Assembly: GCF_024220585.1 (NCBI RefSeq)
Contig: NZ_JAMXKF010000001.1
Coordinates: forward strand, 1,312,033 to 1,376,032
Reading direction: 5' to 3'
From: Dyadobacter diqingensis
Lineage (GTDB): Bacteria > Bacteroidota > Bacteroidia > Cytophagales > Spirosomataceae
Length of the DNA stretch: 64,000 nt
Shown here piece after piece: positions 34,147 to 44,594 of this stretch. The translations under genes were made by a program, and so were the position numbers. The notes beneath the pieces were generated by a model. The model worked only from the letters and a program-made list of their open reading frames with translations. It had not been told where the DNA came from and made no database searches. Position 1 is the first letter of the stretch. The number at the start of each line of letters is the position of its first letter.

Positions 34147-35775
34147 CTACTTTTTTTCAGGCCAGGCGTATTCAAACTTATTATTGATCGGCGCACCGAA
34201 ATAGTTTACACCGAGGTAATCAAGGCGCTTTTTATGTATTTCCATGCGTTTGCTGAAATCAGCAAAATCTTTTTTATCGGTTGGTGTCCAGGCTACTTCC
34301 GCCAAAGCGATTGCGCGTGGCCATACCATATATTCTACATAAGATGGTGTTTTCATATATTCTGTCCACACGTTTCCTTGAACTCCCAAAATGTGTTTTG
34401 CTTCCTCAGCAGAAAGTTCTTTCGGTGTTGGGTCGTATGAATAAGACTCTGCCAAATCGGTGAAGCCGCCAATCGCGATAGGCTGCGTTTTTGCGTCCGC
34501 CTGATAGTGATCAAGATAAACGAAATTGTTCGGCGTCATAATTACATCATGACGTTCTTTTGCAGCCGCTATTCCGCCTTCTGTTCCCCGCCAGCTCATC
34601 ACCGTAGCATTCGGAGAAAGTCCGCCTTCCAGGATTTCATCCCAGCCGATCATCCGACGGCCTTTTGATGTGATAAATTTATCAACGCGTTTGATCACAT
34701 AACTTTGCAGACCATGCTCATCCTTAAGATTTTCCTTTTTGATCAGATCCTGTGCAAAACGGCTTTCCTTCCACTGTGTTTTTGGACATTCGTCACCGCC
34801 AATGTGGATGTATTTGCTTGGAAAAAGATCTATCACTTCGGTTAGCACGTCTTCCAAAAACTTGAACGTTTCTTCACGAGGCATGTAAACATCGTCATAA
34901 ACACCCCATTTCGTACCTACTTCATATATTTTATCAGGATTGTTACCCAGCTGAGGGTATGCAGCCAAAGCAGCCAAAGCATGTCCTGGCAGTTCAATTT
35001 CCGGAATTACATTTACAAAACGATCTTCCGCATATTGAAGTACCTCCTTAATTTCAGCCTGTGTATAAAAGCCGCCATATGGTTTTCCATCATACTTGTG
35101 GTCGCCATAATGTCCCTTCATCGTTTCCTTACGCTTCGAACCAATGGTTGTCAGTTCAGGATATTTTTTAATCTCAATTCTCCATCCCTGATCTTCTGTT
35201 AAATGCCAGTGAAACTGGTTTTGCTTATGCAGTGCAATCAGGTCAATGTATTTTCTCACAAAATCCAGAGGCATAAAATGACGGCCTACATCCAGCATCA
35301 ATCCACGATAGGCGTACCGTGGAACATCCTTGATCGTTACATAGGGCACTTTCCATTTTACATTGTTAACCACTGCCGGACTGAAAATCTCGACCGGCAA
35401 CAACTGTAACAATGACTGCACACCATAAAAAGCTCCTTTGGCTGTCTGAGCCTGGATTGTCACACCTTTTGGCGTAACCAGCAAACGGTATCCTTCTTCT
35501 CCCAGACTTGTGTCAGAAGAAAGCGCAAATGTAATATCTCCTTTGCCTTTAACTGTTTTTACAGCATATCCGCTGGCCTTGTTGATTTGTCCAGCCAACA
35601 TTTCAGCAACTTTTGTCCACTTCGCATCTGCCGGTGCGCCAATTTTTGTTTTAGCGCCCAGTGTCCACTCACCTTTCGCCACAAGCATCTGTGTAGGTTT
35701 AGGAATAATGTTCGGCTGAGCCCAGCTGGCGAAGAACCAAATGGAACACATAACCGTTAAAAGAAAACTTTTCAT
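34147..35775 (-). CDS. beta-N-acetylhexosaminidase (GH20)
   Basis: A 542-residue secreted glycoside hydrolase that would remove terminal GlcNAc or GalNAc residues from chitin fragments, glycans or peptidoglycan. There is a signal peptide (about 1-19, cleavage near SWAQ), an N-terminal GH20b domain (about 20-150) and the catalytic barrel (about 155-510) with LMLDVGRHFMPLDFVRKYID, FHWHLTEDQGWRIEIKKYPEL and the catalytic Asp-Glu pair in HIGGDECPKTQW near residue 326. The later tryptophans (VMSWRGTEGG, GNVWTEYM) that line the active site are present. It is a single gene divergent from an outer-membrane receptor; the two could serve the same substrate, but nothing proves it. Confidence 0.95.
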   Translation of the reverse strand: MKSFLLTVMCSIWFFASWAQPNIIPKPTQMLVAKGEWTLGAKTKIGAPADAKWTKVAEMLAGQINKASGYAVKTVKGKGDITFALSSDTSLGEEGYRLLVTPKGVTIQAQTAKGAFYGVQSLLQLLPVEIFSPAVVNNVKWKVPYVTIKDVPRYAYRGLMLDVGRHFMPLDFVRKYIDLIALHKQNQFHWHLTEDQGWRIEIKKYPELTTIGSKRKETMKGHYGDHKYDGKPYGGFYTQAEIKEVLQYAEDRFVNVIPEIELPGHALAALAAYPQLGNNPDKIYEVGTKWGVYDDVYMPREETFKFLEDVLTEVIDLFPSKYIHIGGDECPKTQWKESRFAQDLIKKENLKDEHGLQSYVIKRVDKFITSKGRRMIGWDEILEGGLSPNATVMSWRGTEGGIAAAKERHDVIMTPNNFVYLDHYQADAKTQPIAIGGFTDLAESYSYDPTPKELSAEEAKHILGVQGNVWTEYMKTPSYVEYMVWPRAIALAEVAWTPTDKKDFADFSKRMEIHKKRLDYLGVNYFGAPINNKFEYAWPEKK

Positions 35776-35910
35776 TCAAGTAAGATTTAAGAATGCATTT
35801 ATTAAATAATTTTAAAAAGTATGCAATTTAACGTAACAACATTTTAAAACACTACACATCTCAACTTTTTTATAATTTTATACAATTAAATTTAAAATTG
35901 ACCCGTTGAT

Positions 35911-35990
35911 TATATTTGTCGGGCTCAATGCTTTATACTTTATAAATCAATTGAGTAGCGGCATTTTGAAAGGCCAAGTGAAGTGCCGCT
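35911..35990 (+). promoter_or_regulatory. -7 element and leader hairpin of the receptor gene
   Basis: TATATTTG (35911-35918) matches the -7 consensus; a clear -33 box is absent. In the predicted leader, AGCGGCA (35957-35963) pairs with TGCCGCT (35984-35990), 30 bases before the ATG. Confidence 0.45.
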
Positions 35991-36019
35991 CCTATCCCTA
36001 ACAACTTTAAAAATTAATA

Positions 36020-38452
36020 ATGATTAAAAATTTATTTAATCCTCAACGGCTTCATGTGTTTGCCATATCAGGGTTACTGGTTGCTGGCAACAGCTTCAAT
36101 TCTTTCGCTTCCGAAAAACAGGTAAAACAAATCCGTATTGATGGTGGAAAAATGATCGGCAAGATCGTCGAGGCACCGAAAAATACACCCGTCAGTTTTG
36201 CAACCGTTGCCGTGTTAATGGCCAAAGACTCATCGGTGAGCACAGGTGTCATCACCGACGAAAACGGCATATTTACCATTCCGGATGTTAAACCCGGAAG
36301 TTATATATTACGTGTGACCAACATGGGTTATGAAACGCTTTTTGTTCCCAATGTCCGCGTAGCCCCCGAATCCAACATCGTTGATTTAGGCACTTTAACC
36401 GTAATCGTTTCCGCTCAGAAATTGAATGAGGTGATTGTGAAGGGAGAAAAAAGTATGATCGTTGAAGATATTGATAAAAAAATGATCAACATCGGAAAGG
36501 ACATGCTGGCTACAAGTAATAACGTAAGTGACCTTTTAGAAAAAGTACCGGCTGTTTCGCTCGATGAAAACGGGAATCCGCAGGTTCGCGGCAAAGGAAA
36601 TGTGGTGGTTCTTATTGACGGAAAACCTTCTTCATTATATGGCAGCGATTTGCCAACGGTTTTACAATCCTTTCCGGCCGATTTAATTGAACGTATCGAT
36701 GTCTCCACAACACCTTCGGCAAAATACGAAGGAGAAGGGGCATCCGGCGTGATTGATATCATCACAAAAAAGAATAAAATCCGGGGAATTAACGGCAGCG
36801 GACGTGCCAGCCTTGGTTTGAAAGAAAACCACAGCGGTTCAGGCAATGTTAGTTTCCGTGCCGGTAAGCTGGGTTTGAACGCCTCGCTGAACGGACAAAT
36901 GCGTAACACGTTCTGGAAACGCAGACTGAACCGTGATAACTTTTTAGGCGATGAACAATCGCGGTTGGAACAGCGTGGAACCGGTCATAATACGAACAAA
37001 AATATGTTCAGCCGTATTGGTGCCAATTACGAAATTGACGATAAAAACTCTGTTGAAGTCGGTGTTAATTATTCACGCGACCAAAACATGAACCGGAGTA
37101 ATCTATCCAATACCTCGGCATTGCTGACAGGCCCGATGCTTGATCATTTCGAAAGAATAAATCAAAGTAAAGGAAACGGACACAATGTTAGTACGAGCCT
37201 TGATTACCGTCATAAATTCAATAAAACAGATCAGCTGATAACTTTTACTGCGAACTATTCACAGGGAGCATCGGAAGGAAAATCAAATTATGATCAGGAA
37301 AATGATGTGGACAGCCTAAGCCGTTATCAGCAGAATTTCAGGAATAATAACAGTAAGTCACTATTCCTGAACTCGGATTACACCTGGCCTATCACGCCCA
37401 AAGCAACGTTGGAAGTGGGATTCCGTACACGGATCAATTCCAATGATAACGCCAACAATTTCTACCTGTTGAATTCTGAAACAGGAAATTTCGAGTTTGA
37501 TAAAAACATCAGTAACATTTTCAATTATAAGAATTCGATATACACCGGCTATATGACTTTCTCGAAGAAAACAGATCTTTGGGGAGTAAGGGCCGGATTA
37601 AGGCTTACGGACTCGGATCAGCAAATTGATCAGGTAAGCGCCAATAGGGAATTTGGCGTACACTTCCTGACTTTGGTGCCATCCCTTTCCCTATCCCGAA
37701 AACTGGATGATAACGCACTGCTTAAATTGAATTACAGCCGTCGCGTACAACGTCCGGAAGCTGATTGGCTTAATCCTTATACCGATGTTTCCGATCCAAG
37801 AAATATTCAGACAGGAAATCCTGACCTTCGTCCTGAGTTTACCCACAAAGCAGAAATGGCTTATTCTAACTACGAAGAGTCAGGTGGATGGGGACCGTCT
37901 TTGTTTATGGATTATTCCAACAACGCCATAACCCGCATCAGAACGGTTGACGCGGAAGGTATTTCGCTGACAAGGTATGATAACGTCGGACGGGAAATGG
38001 CTTATGGTTTTGAAACGGATTTCTCTCAGAAGATTGGTGATATCTTAAAAATAAACGGCAGTGGTCGTGTTTTCAGAAGTGAAGTTGTATCTGCTTTGGC
38101 CCACATTGACAACCGTACATGGAGTTATTCCGGCAACTTAAATGCTTTCATAACCTTGCCGATGGACTTCCGTGCTTCTGCGTATGTCAACTATGAAGGT
38201 CCGAGAGCTATTGCGCAGGGAACCCGCCAGGGCGTTTTTGTCGCCAATATGGGGATTAGAAAAGACTTGCTGGAAAAAAAAGCAACACTTTCGTTTAATA
38301 TTCAGGACATATTTTTGTCACGTGCCTACAAGAGCCAGCTTGCAACAGACACCTATATCCAGAACTCATTGTGGCAGCAAACCAACCGCCTGGTTAATCT
38401 GACATTCCAATACCGGTTTGGAAAAATCTCCATGAGCGGCGACGAATCCTGA
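36020..38452 (+). CDS. TonB-dependent receptor with CarboxypepD-like domain
   Basis: An 810-residue outer-membrane protein. After a signal peptide (about 1-30) there is a carboxypeptidase-regulatory-like domain (about 45-125, MIGKIVEAPKNTPVSFATVAV), a plug domain (about 130-245, VSDLLEKVPAVSLDENGNPQV, VLIDGKPSSLYGSD and YEGEGASGVIDIITKK) and a barrel of the outer-membrane beta-barrel family common in Bacteroidota (about 370-800), including NYSRRVQRPEADWLNPYTDVS and QTGNPDLRPEFTHKAEMAY. It is not SusC-like and has no SusD partner. The ligand is unknown. A strong terminator follows. Confidence 0.92.
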   Translation: MIKNLFNPQRLHVFAISGLLVAGNSFNSFASEKQVKQIRIDGGKMIGKIVEAPKNTPVSFATVAVLMAKDSSVSTGVITDENGIFTIPDVKPGSYILRVTNMGYETLFVPNVRVAPESNIVDLGTLTVIVSAQKLNEVIVKGEKSMIVEDIDKKMINIGKDMLATSNNVSDLLEKVPAVSLDENGNPQVRGKGNVVVLIDGKPSSLYGSDLPTVLQSFPADLIERIDVSTTPSAKYEGEGASGVIDIITKKNKIRGINGSGRASLGLKENHSGSGNVSFRAGKLGLNASLNGQMRNTFWKRRLNRDNFLGDEQSRLEQRGTGHNTNKNMFSRIGANYEIDDKNSVEVGVNYSRDQNMNRSNLSNTSALLTGPMLDHFERINQSKGNGHNVSTSLDYRHKFNKTDQLITFTANYSQGASEGKSNYDQENDVDSLSRYQQNFRNNNSKSLFLNSDYTWPITPKATLEVGFRTRINSNDNANNFYLLNSETGNFEFDKNISNIFNYKNSIYTGYMTFSKKTDLWGVRAGLRLTDSDQQIDQVSANREFGVHFLTLVPSLSLSRKLDDNALLKLNYSRRVQRPEADWLNPYTDVSDPRNIQTGNPDLRPEFTHKAEMAYSNYEESGGWGPSLFMDYSNNAITRIRTVDAEGISLTRYDNVGREMAYGFETDFSQKIGDILKINGSGRVFRSEVVSALAHIDNRTWSYSGNLNAFITLPMDFRASAYVNYEGPRAIAQGTRQGVFVANMGIRKDLLEKKATLSFNIQDIFLSRAYKSQLATDTYIQNSLWQQTNRLVNLTFQYRFGKISMSGDES

Positions 38453-38485
38453 TCATCAGTCCATTACAAGTCATTTATAATAAAG

Positions 38486-38530
38486 TTAACAAAGGGAATA
38501 GGGAGCGACACTCCTTATTCCCTTTGTTAA
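38486..38530 (+). terminator. rho-independent terminator of the receptor gene
   Basis: A 20-bp stem with one G-T pair, TTAACAAAGGGAATAGGGAG at 38486-38505 and its partner at 38511-38530, five-base loop, then T-rich sequence. Confidence 0.82.
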
Positions 38531-38738
38531 TTTAAACCTATTTTCTTTTTTAAAATCTAAACATCAGGAATCTGGTTTCGGCATTCTTCTTTTGTACATT
38601 GTAAACAAAACATCCTGATAAACCGATGCAACAATTTGTAACCTCAGCCAGTATCTGTTAAGACTGGAACAGTTTTTGCAACACCGTATAATAAATATGG
38701 TATTTTTACTTTTTAACATAGCAGCTAAACCAAACCGG

Positions 38739-38773
38739 TATAAAATATAAAAACCCGGGTTACTTATTTTATA
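38739..38773. promoter_or_regulatory. nested palindrome upstream of a periplasmic protein gene
   Basis: TATAAAATA (38739-38747) and TATTTTATA (38765-38773) flank the 10-bp palindrome AACCCGGGTT (38752-38761), with nearly the same centre. It lies 44 bases before the next ATG. No TAnnTTTG was found close by. The rest of the 365-base gap shows nothing else clear. Confidence 0.45.
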
Positions 38774-38816
38774 GTTAGCCGTAACCTATTTGTAACATTA
38801 AACACAATTCAAACAC

Positions 38817-39533
38817 ATGAAAAAATTCATTGGAATTTCATTGGCAATGCTTCTGGCCGCTTCGTCATTATTCGCTCAAACACGGATTCCGGCAGATACC
38901 ATCTTTAATAACTATTACAAAGCCACTGGTGGAAAAGCATTGTGGGAAACAATCAAGACTTACAGCCTGAAACGCAGTTATACTTCGGCATCAACGACTC
39001 CTTATACCGCTAATATGTCGGCCTCAATTGCAGATAATTCACTTTACAAGTCCAAGGTGATTATGAATCGCAGTTTTGTCTACACGGTTAAAGGCAACGA
39101 AGGATGGGTAAAAGTCCCTCTTGGCAATAAGGTTGACGTTAAGGATCTTAGTCAGGCGGAGAGAGAAGGCATCAGCCTGGAACTGTACGAAAATCTGGTG
39201 CCTTTTATCAACTACCAAAACCGCGGCTTGATTGCTACAACGGTTGGTACGGAAACTGTGGGCGGTGTTGCAACCAACCATGTAGAACTTCAGGGTAAAA
39301 GTGTGAAGTATAACCTGTATTTTGATGCAGGCACCGGCTTACTGGTTAGACAAAGAGAAACCGCAGGCGGTGTTGAAACCGTGACTGACTTTTCAAATTA
39401 CACGAAATCACCTTTCGGAATTTCTTATCCTGCCAAATTGGTAGAAGTAAACAGCACGGACAGAAAACCGGTAACCATCACTTCATCCATTACCATCAAC
39501 GAAGCTGTAAGTCAGGACTTATTCAAACGTTAG
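38817..39533 (+). CDS. periplasmic LolA/LolB-fold-like protein
   Basis: A 238-residue exported protein with a signal peptide ending near SLFAQ (about residue 20). The pattern PADTIFNNYYKATGGKALWETIKTY, then NEGWVKVPLG and ELQGKSVKYNLYFDAGTGLLVRQRE, matches outer-membrane lipoprotein-sorting-like proteins of Bacteroidota that share the LolA/LolB fold and often stand next to peptidases or receptors. It could bind a lipid or an acyl chain. It is a single gene with a weak hairpin after it. It is distinct from the lolA gene at 25 kb. Confidence 0.75.
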   Translation: MKKFIGISLAMLLAASSLFAQTRIPADTIFNNYYKATGGKALWETIKTYSLKRSYTSASTTPYTANMSASIADNSLYKSKVIMNRSFVYTVKGNEGWVKVPLGNKVDVKDLSQAEREGISLELYENLVPFINYQNRGLIATTVGTETVGGVATNHVELQGKSVKYNLYFDAGTGLLVRQRETAGGVETVTDFSNYTKSPFGISYPAKLVEVNSTDRKPVTITSSITINEAVSQDLFKR

Positions 39534-39552
39534 TTATTGGTCATTGTAACAT

Positions 39553-39591
39553 ATGAGCAGTATTTTTTAGTCAATAATCAATACTGCTCAT
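39553..39591 (+). terminator. hairpin after the LolA-fold-like gene
   Basis: ATGAGCAGTATT (39553-39564) and AATACTGCTCAT (39580-39591) form a 12-bp stem, loop of 15 bases with TTTTTT inside it; no T-run after the stem. Confidence 0.5.
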
Positions 39592-39659
39592 GCTAAACTA
39601 ACTGAAACGGAAACTTCACCCATTCCGCATGCTGGATAGGAATGGTATAACTCGATCGA

Positions 39660-42600
39660 ATGAAGAGAGCATTAAAAGTATTGGCTATAATCGTACTAGC
39701 AGTTTTAATTCTGATTGGTGTGTTGATATGGGGAATACAAACTCCCGCCGGACAAGACTTTCTTACTGCGCAGGCAAATACCTATCTGCGAAAAAAATTA
39801 AAGACTAAACTTAACGTTGAAAAAATACGGTTCGATGTCCCTGACTGGATCGTTCTGGAAGGTGTTTTCTTTGCTGACCAAAAAGGTGATACCCTGGTGG
39901 CCGGCAAAATGCTGCGTGTTGATATGGACATGTATTCCTTGTTAAAAGGAAATGTCGGCATCAACAAAATTGAACTGGAAGGCGCCACTGCTAATATCCA
40001 CCGGACTTTACCTGATACCGTTTTCAACTTCCAGTTTATCGTTGACGCATTTGCCAGCACAAATCCTACGGAGCCAGCTGATACCACAGCAAAACCGATG
40101 GAAATGCGCCTTGATAAAATCTTATTAAAGCGCGTCCGTCTTTCGTACAAGGATGCTGTGATAGGAACGGATGCCGATGCCAACATTGATTCGGCCAATA
40201 TTCAGTTTGATAAATTCAATCCTTCGTTGTCCCAATATCATCCGACAAAAATTGCACTTTACAACAGTGGAGCTAAATTGAGGATGTATGAGGCCCTGGT
40301 AAAAGATACCACGACCGCGCCATCCAATCCAGCGGATTCTCTTGACATTAAACTGGGTGATATTGATATCAGCAAATTCAAATGGGAATTTACCGATGAA
40401 ACGTCCGGCCTGAACAACGGCGTTACCCTGGGCCAGTTACGGGGAAAAATCAATAAAATTTATGTAGCCGGACAGCGCGTAGAGATCGAAAGCGTGTTGC
40501 TGGATAATATGACGGCTTACGCAGAATTTGCTAAAAAAGCGGCTTCAAAAACAAGCCCTCCAAACACGAAGGCTGACAGTACAGCAACGCCTGGCTGGTA
40601 TGCCGTGATTAAAGACATCAGGCTGGTTAACAACAATCTGCGCTATGATGACTTTAATTCAAAACCCATTCCAAAAGGATTGGACTATGCACACTTAAAT
40701 GTCAAAAAATTAAATGTTGACCTGAAAGACTTTCTCTTTTCCACAGACAACATAACCGGGAAATTAAAACAAGGTTCATTTGAAGAAAAAAGCGGTTTTA
40801 AATTGCTCACACTCCGGACGGATTTTGCCTACGGTGCAAAGCAAACCTATCTGCGCAACCTGCTTGTAAAAACGCCAAAAACCATTATCCGGGATGAATT
40901 AACCTTACGTTATAACCACCTGGATGACCTTACGAAAAACCTGGCGGATGTCAGAATCCGTCTCAGTTTAAAAGATACAAAAGTGGCTTTTTCTGATCTG
41001 CTGCTTCTTGCACCCGATCTGGCCACGACGCCTCCATTCAGCAAAGAGCCAAACGGATCTGTTCAGGGTTCAGGATTGGTTACAGGAACGGTGGATGATA
41101 TGCTGATATCAAAGGCACGTTTCAGTATGCTTGATGGTACGGTTCTAAGTGTCGACGGACGCATCCGCGGTTTACCCGATGCAAACAAACTTGCCGCTGA
41201 TATGACGGTAAATGAAATTTCGTCGACAAAAGCTGACCTGTTAAAAATGCTGCCGGATAGTACGTTGCCTTCCAGCATTGAGCTTCCCGAACAAATTAAA
41301 ATTTCAGGAAAAGTGAATGGTTCTATGCAAAACCTGACACTTAATACTACCATAACCACCTCTTTTGGAAACGGAACATTTGCCGGAAAACTTGTCAATA
41401 TCACAGACAGCATCAAGGCAAACTATGACGGGACACTGAGTTTCACTGATTTTGACATGGGGAAATTGCTGAAACAACCTCCTCAGGAGCTTGGTAAACT
41501 GACGCTATCCACACAGGTTGCCGGGATCGGCTACACCCCGTCCCGGATGAAGGCTAACCTTGACGGCACAATCCAAAGTGCCGATATTAAAGGATATATA
41601 TATAACAATCTGACGCTTAAAGGCGATATCGATCACGGATTGGCTAATGTTTCGGCAAATATGAAAGACGAAAACATTGGTATTGCTTTGAACGGACAGG
41701 CTGATCTTTCCAAGGAATTTCCGAGTGTTAAAGGCGAAGCGGTCATTGATCACATGAACCTCACGGCTCTGAACCTGTATTCGGATTCTTTGCGGATTAA
41801 AGGAAATGTAAAAATTGATATGCCGTCTACCAACCCGGAAAACCCGCTTGGTACGATTGCCGTCAACGATCTGGTACTGACACATCACAGAAAACCGGTG
41901 ACGATATCGGATCTTACTGTGCAGCTGAGCGATACGGCCGGAAACAAAAGGGCGGTGATTACTTCGCCATTTTTAAACGCTAAAATGGAGGGAGATTTTG
42001 TTTATACCGAAATTGCCGATGCCGTTTTCACAGAAACAAGCAAACATTTCGCTATTCCGGGAATGACTTATAAACCAGTCACGAAACCCGTGAATTTTAC
42101 GTTGGATGCAAATGTATCAAATCACCCCGTTTTCAAAATTTTCGCACCACAGCTTACAGAACTTAAACCGGTTCAGCTTCACGCCAAACTGAATAACCAG
42201 ACCGATTCATCTATCGTTGCCAATCTTACTATCCCTTTGGTGGAATACGACAGCATTCACACCGAAAGAGTAGTCGTGAATCTGAGCAGTGTTAAAGAAA
42301 AAGCCGTGATGACGGCCAACATAGGCACCGTGCAAACAGGAGGATTTCGCGTTCAGAATGCATCGCTTAAAACTGATATCGCCAATAATGATGTCAAATT
42401 TAATTTCATCGTAAAAGATTCGGTTAATACGGATCGCCACGGTATAAATGGAAATCTGGCACTGGTAGACAACCGGTATCAATTGCGTTTGCGTGAAGGA
42501 TTATTGATCGACTACCGCAAATGGGCAACCGATAGTGAAGGATATATTCAATACGCTCCCGATAGTGTATGGGTTAAAAACTTTGTCATACGTCAGGATT

Positions 42601-44594
42601 ATCAGTCTTTATCCATCAATTCTTCAACGGATGCCCCGAACAGCCCTCTCGATATTACGGCTGACAGCATATCCATCGGGCCTTTTGCAGCTCTGGTCAC
42701 GCGTGATTCCACCATGGCATCAGGGACATTGAGCGGAAATATCAAGCTTAGCAATTACATGACTTCCCCGGTTTATACGGGCCGTCTGGACATCAATAAT
42801 TTTGCTCTGATGAAAATACCTATCGGAAATCTGGCGATCCGTTCTACAAACGAAACCGAAGACAGAATCCGCGTGGGCGTTTCGTTGACCAGTGAAAAGA
42901 ACGATATGCGACTTTACGGGAGCTATCGTTTAAAGGAGGAACAACCGTTGAATTTCACGTTGGACATGAAGAAATTCGGAGCTGAAACCATAGAGGCATT
43001 CAGTTTCGGGCAATTAAAAAATGCCAACGGCAATCTTTCGGGCAAGGTAGCCATTACAGGTTCCACAGATAGCCCAAGATTAAATGGTGACATCAGTTTT
43101 GATGATGTTGCGTTTAATGTGACACAGTTGGGCGCTCGTTATTCATTAACCAATCAAAAGTTACAATTTGCTGATCAGCGGATCAATTTCAACAATTTCA
43201 CCGTCGCCGATTCACTGAAACAACAGTTAAAAATAAATGGCAATGTCAACCTCGCCAACATCCCTGACGTGGGTTACGACCTCAAAATTGACACTAAAAA
43301 CTTCACCGTTCTTAACGCGACCCAAAAACAAAACAACCTCTTTTTTGGAAAGGCGGTTGTCGATGCAAATCTTACTGTCAAAGGAAACGGCAGCAATGCC
43401 ATCATCGATGGCAATGTAAAACTGGATTCAGGAAGTGATATTACCGTTGTGATGGCGGATAATGTTACCGAAGCGGGTGATGCCAGCAAGGGTGTGATTG
43501 AATTCGTAGATATGAGTGATTCAACACAGGTCGCAAAAGTTGATTCGGTCGAGACAGCCAATCAGATTATGGTTGACTTCGCTTCGCAGATTTCGCTTGA
43601 TATCGATGTAGATGATAAATCACTATTCACGGTCGTGATCGATGAATTGAATGGTGACAACATCAAACTGAAAGGAAATGCAAAACTGAATACTGGCATT
43701 GCACCAAATGGTCAGTTGTATTTAATCGGTGCATATGACCTGACCGAGGGCTCGTATGACCTCACTCTCCAGATCCTAAAAAGACAATTTGAAATTCAAA
43801 AAGGAAGCAGTCTGATCTGGACGGGCGACCCGATGAAGGCCGACCTGAATATTACAGCCGCCTATAATGTCATGGTTGATCCGGGTTCAATAGACAATAA
43901 CTACAAGGGTGAGCGAAAAATCCCCGTTCAGGTTCAGATCGTCATTACCGGAAACTTATCGACGCCGAATATTACTTTCAATGTAGCTATTCCTGATGAT
44001 ATGGTGGGTGAGAATATCAAAAAGGATATAACCGATCAGACTTTCTGGGCAGATATGCAAAACAATCCGTCCGAAATGAATAAACAGGCATTCGCACTTT
44101 TGATCACCAATAAATTTATCACCGATCAGACTTCAACCGGGTTCTTGTCCGGAATAAGTGCAGAGGCTATTGCCCGTCAAAGTGTGAGCCAGTTGTTAAG
44201 CGATCAATTAAACAACCTGGCTGGCGATTTGGTGAAAGGGGTTAACCTGGACCTGAATTTAAATTCGACCACGGATCAGAGTGCGGGTGCCCGCACCGAC
44301 CTGAACGTTGGGTTGAGCAAGGCATTTCTGGGCGACAGGCTGAAAATTTCTGTTGGAAAAAACTTTGAGTTGGAAAGTAAATCGCAAACACCAAGCTCAT
44401 CCGAGGTTTTTGACAACATTGCACTGGATTATTCGCTCAGCAAAGACGGTCGGTATTTGTTCCGGGGATACCGGAAAAATCAGTACCAGTCCATTCTTGA
44501 AGGCTTTATTGTTGAAACAGGGGTCAGTTTTATTATAACGGCAGATTACGATTTGTTCCGTGAAATTTTTCAAAAGCAAAAAAATGAGAATTAG
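39660..44594 (+). CDS. tamB: TamB/YtfN-family translocation and assembly protein
   Basis: A 1644-residue envelope protein with one N-terminal membrane anchor (about residues 5-27) and a very long beta-rich periplasmic part. The AsmA-like N-terminus (FLTAQANTYLRKKLKTKLNVEKIRFD) is followed by repeated strands that form a hydrophobic groove, and the C-terminal DUF490/TamB domain (about 1250-1640) includes LYLIGAYDLTEGSYDLTLQILKRQFEIQKGSSLIWTGDP, cited here only by its first motif LYLIGAYDLTEGSYD. TamB-type proteins carry lipids or help insert outer-membrane proteins. The end overlaps the start of the Omp85 gene tamL by 11 bases, so they act together. A short inverted repeat CCATTCC/GGAATGG (39620-39645) covers the ribosome-binding region. 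Confidence 0.93.
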   Translation: MKRALKVLAIIVLAVLILIGVLIWGIQTPAGQDFLTAQANTYLRKKLKTKLNVEKIRFDVPDWIVLEGVFFADQKGDTLVAGKMLRVDMDMYSLLKGNVGINKIELEGATANIHRTLPDTVFNFQFIVDAFASTNPTEPADTTAKPMEMRLDKILLKRVRLSYKDAVIGTDADANIDSANIQFDKFNPSLSQYHPTKIALYNSGAKLRMYEALVKDTTTAPSNPADSLDIKLGDIDISKFKWEFTDETSGLNNGVTLGQLRGKINKIYVAGQRVEIESVLLDNMTAYAEFAKKAASKTSPPNTKADSTATPGWYAVIKDIRLVNNNLRYDDFNSKPIPKGLDYAHLNVKKLNVDLKDFLFSTDNITGKLKQGSFEEKSGFKLLTLRTDFAYGAKQTYLRNLLVKTPKTIIRDELTLRYNHLDDLTKNLADVRIRLSLKDTKVAFSDLLLLAPDLATTPPFSKEPNGSVQGSGLVTGTVDDMLISKARFSMLDGTVLSVDGRIRGLPDANKLAADMTVNEISSTKADLLKMLPDSTLPSSIELPEQIKISGKVNGSMQNLTLNTTITTSFGNGTFAGKLVNITDSIKANYDGTLSFTDFDMGKLLKQPPQELGKLTLSTQVAGIGYTPSRMKANLDGTIQSADIKGYIYNNLTLKGDIDHGLANVSANMKDENIGIALNGQADLSKEFPSVKGEAVIDHMNLTALNLYSDSLRIKGNVKIDMPSTNPENPLGTIAVNDLVLTHHRKPVTISDLTVQLSDTAGNKRAVITSPFLNAKMEGDFVYTEIADAVFTETSKHFAIPGMTYKPVTKPVNFTLDANVSNHPVFKIFAPQLTELKPVQLHAKLNNQTDSSIVANLTIPLVEYDSIHTERVVVNLSSVKEKAVMTANIGTVQTGGFRVQNASLKTDIANNDVKFNFIVKDSVNTDRHGINGNLALVDNRYQLRLREGLLIDYRKWATDSEGYIQYAPDSVWVKNFVIRQDYQSLSINSSTDAPNSPLDITADSISIGPFAALVTRDSTMASGTLSGNIKLSNYMTSPVYTGRLDINNFALMKIPIGNLAIRSTNETEDRIRVGVSLTSEKNDMRLYGSYRLKEEQPLNFTLDMKKFGAETIEAFSFGQLKNANGNLSGKVAITGSTDSPRLNGDISFDDVAFNVTQLGARYSLTNQKLQFADQRINFNNFTVADSLKQQLKINGNVNLANIPDVGYDLKIDTKNFTVLNATQKQNNLFFGKAVVDANLTVKGNGSNAIIDGNVKLDSGSDITVVMADNVTEAGDASKGVIEFVDMSDSTQVAKVDSVETANQIMVDFASQISLDIDVDDKSLFTVVIDELNGDNIKLKGNAKLNTGIAPNGQLYLIGAYDLTEGSYDLTLQILKRQFEIQKGSSLIWTGDPMKADLNITAAYNVMVDPGSIDNNYKGERKIPVQVQIVITGNLSTPNITFNVAIPDDMVGENIKKDITDQTFWADMQNNPSEMNKQAFALLITNKFITDQTSTGFLSGISAEAIARQSVSQLLSDQLNNLAGDLVKGVNLDLNLNSTTDQSAGARTDLNVGLSKAFLGDRLKISVGKNFELESKSQTPSSSEVFDNIALDYSLSKDGRYLFRGYRKNQYQSILEGFIVETGVSFIITADYDLFREIFQKQKNEN

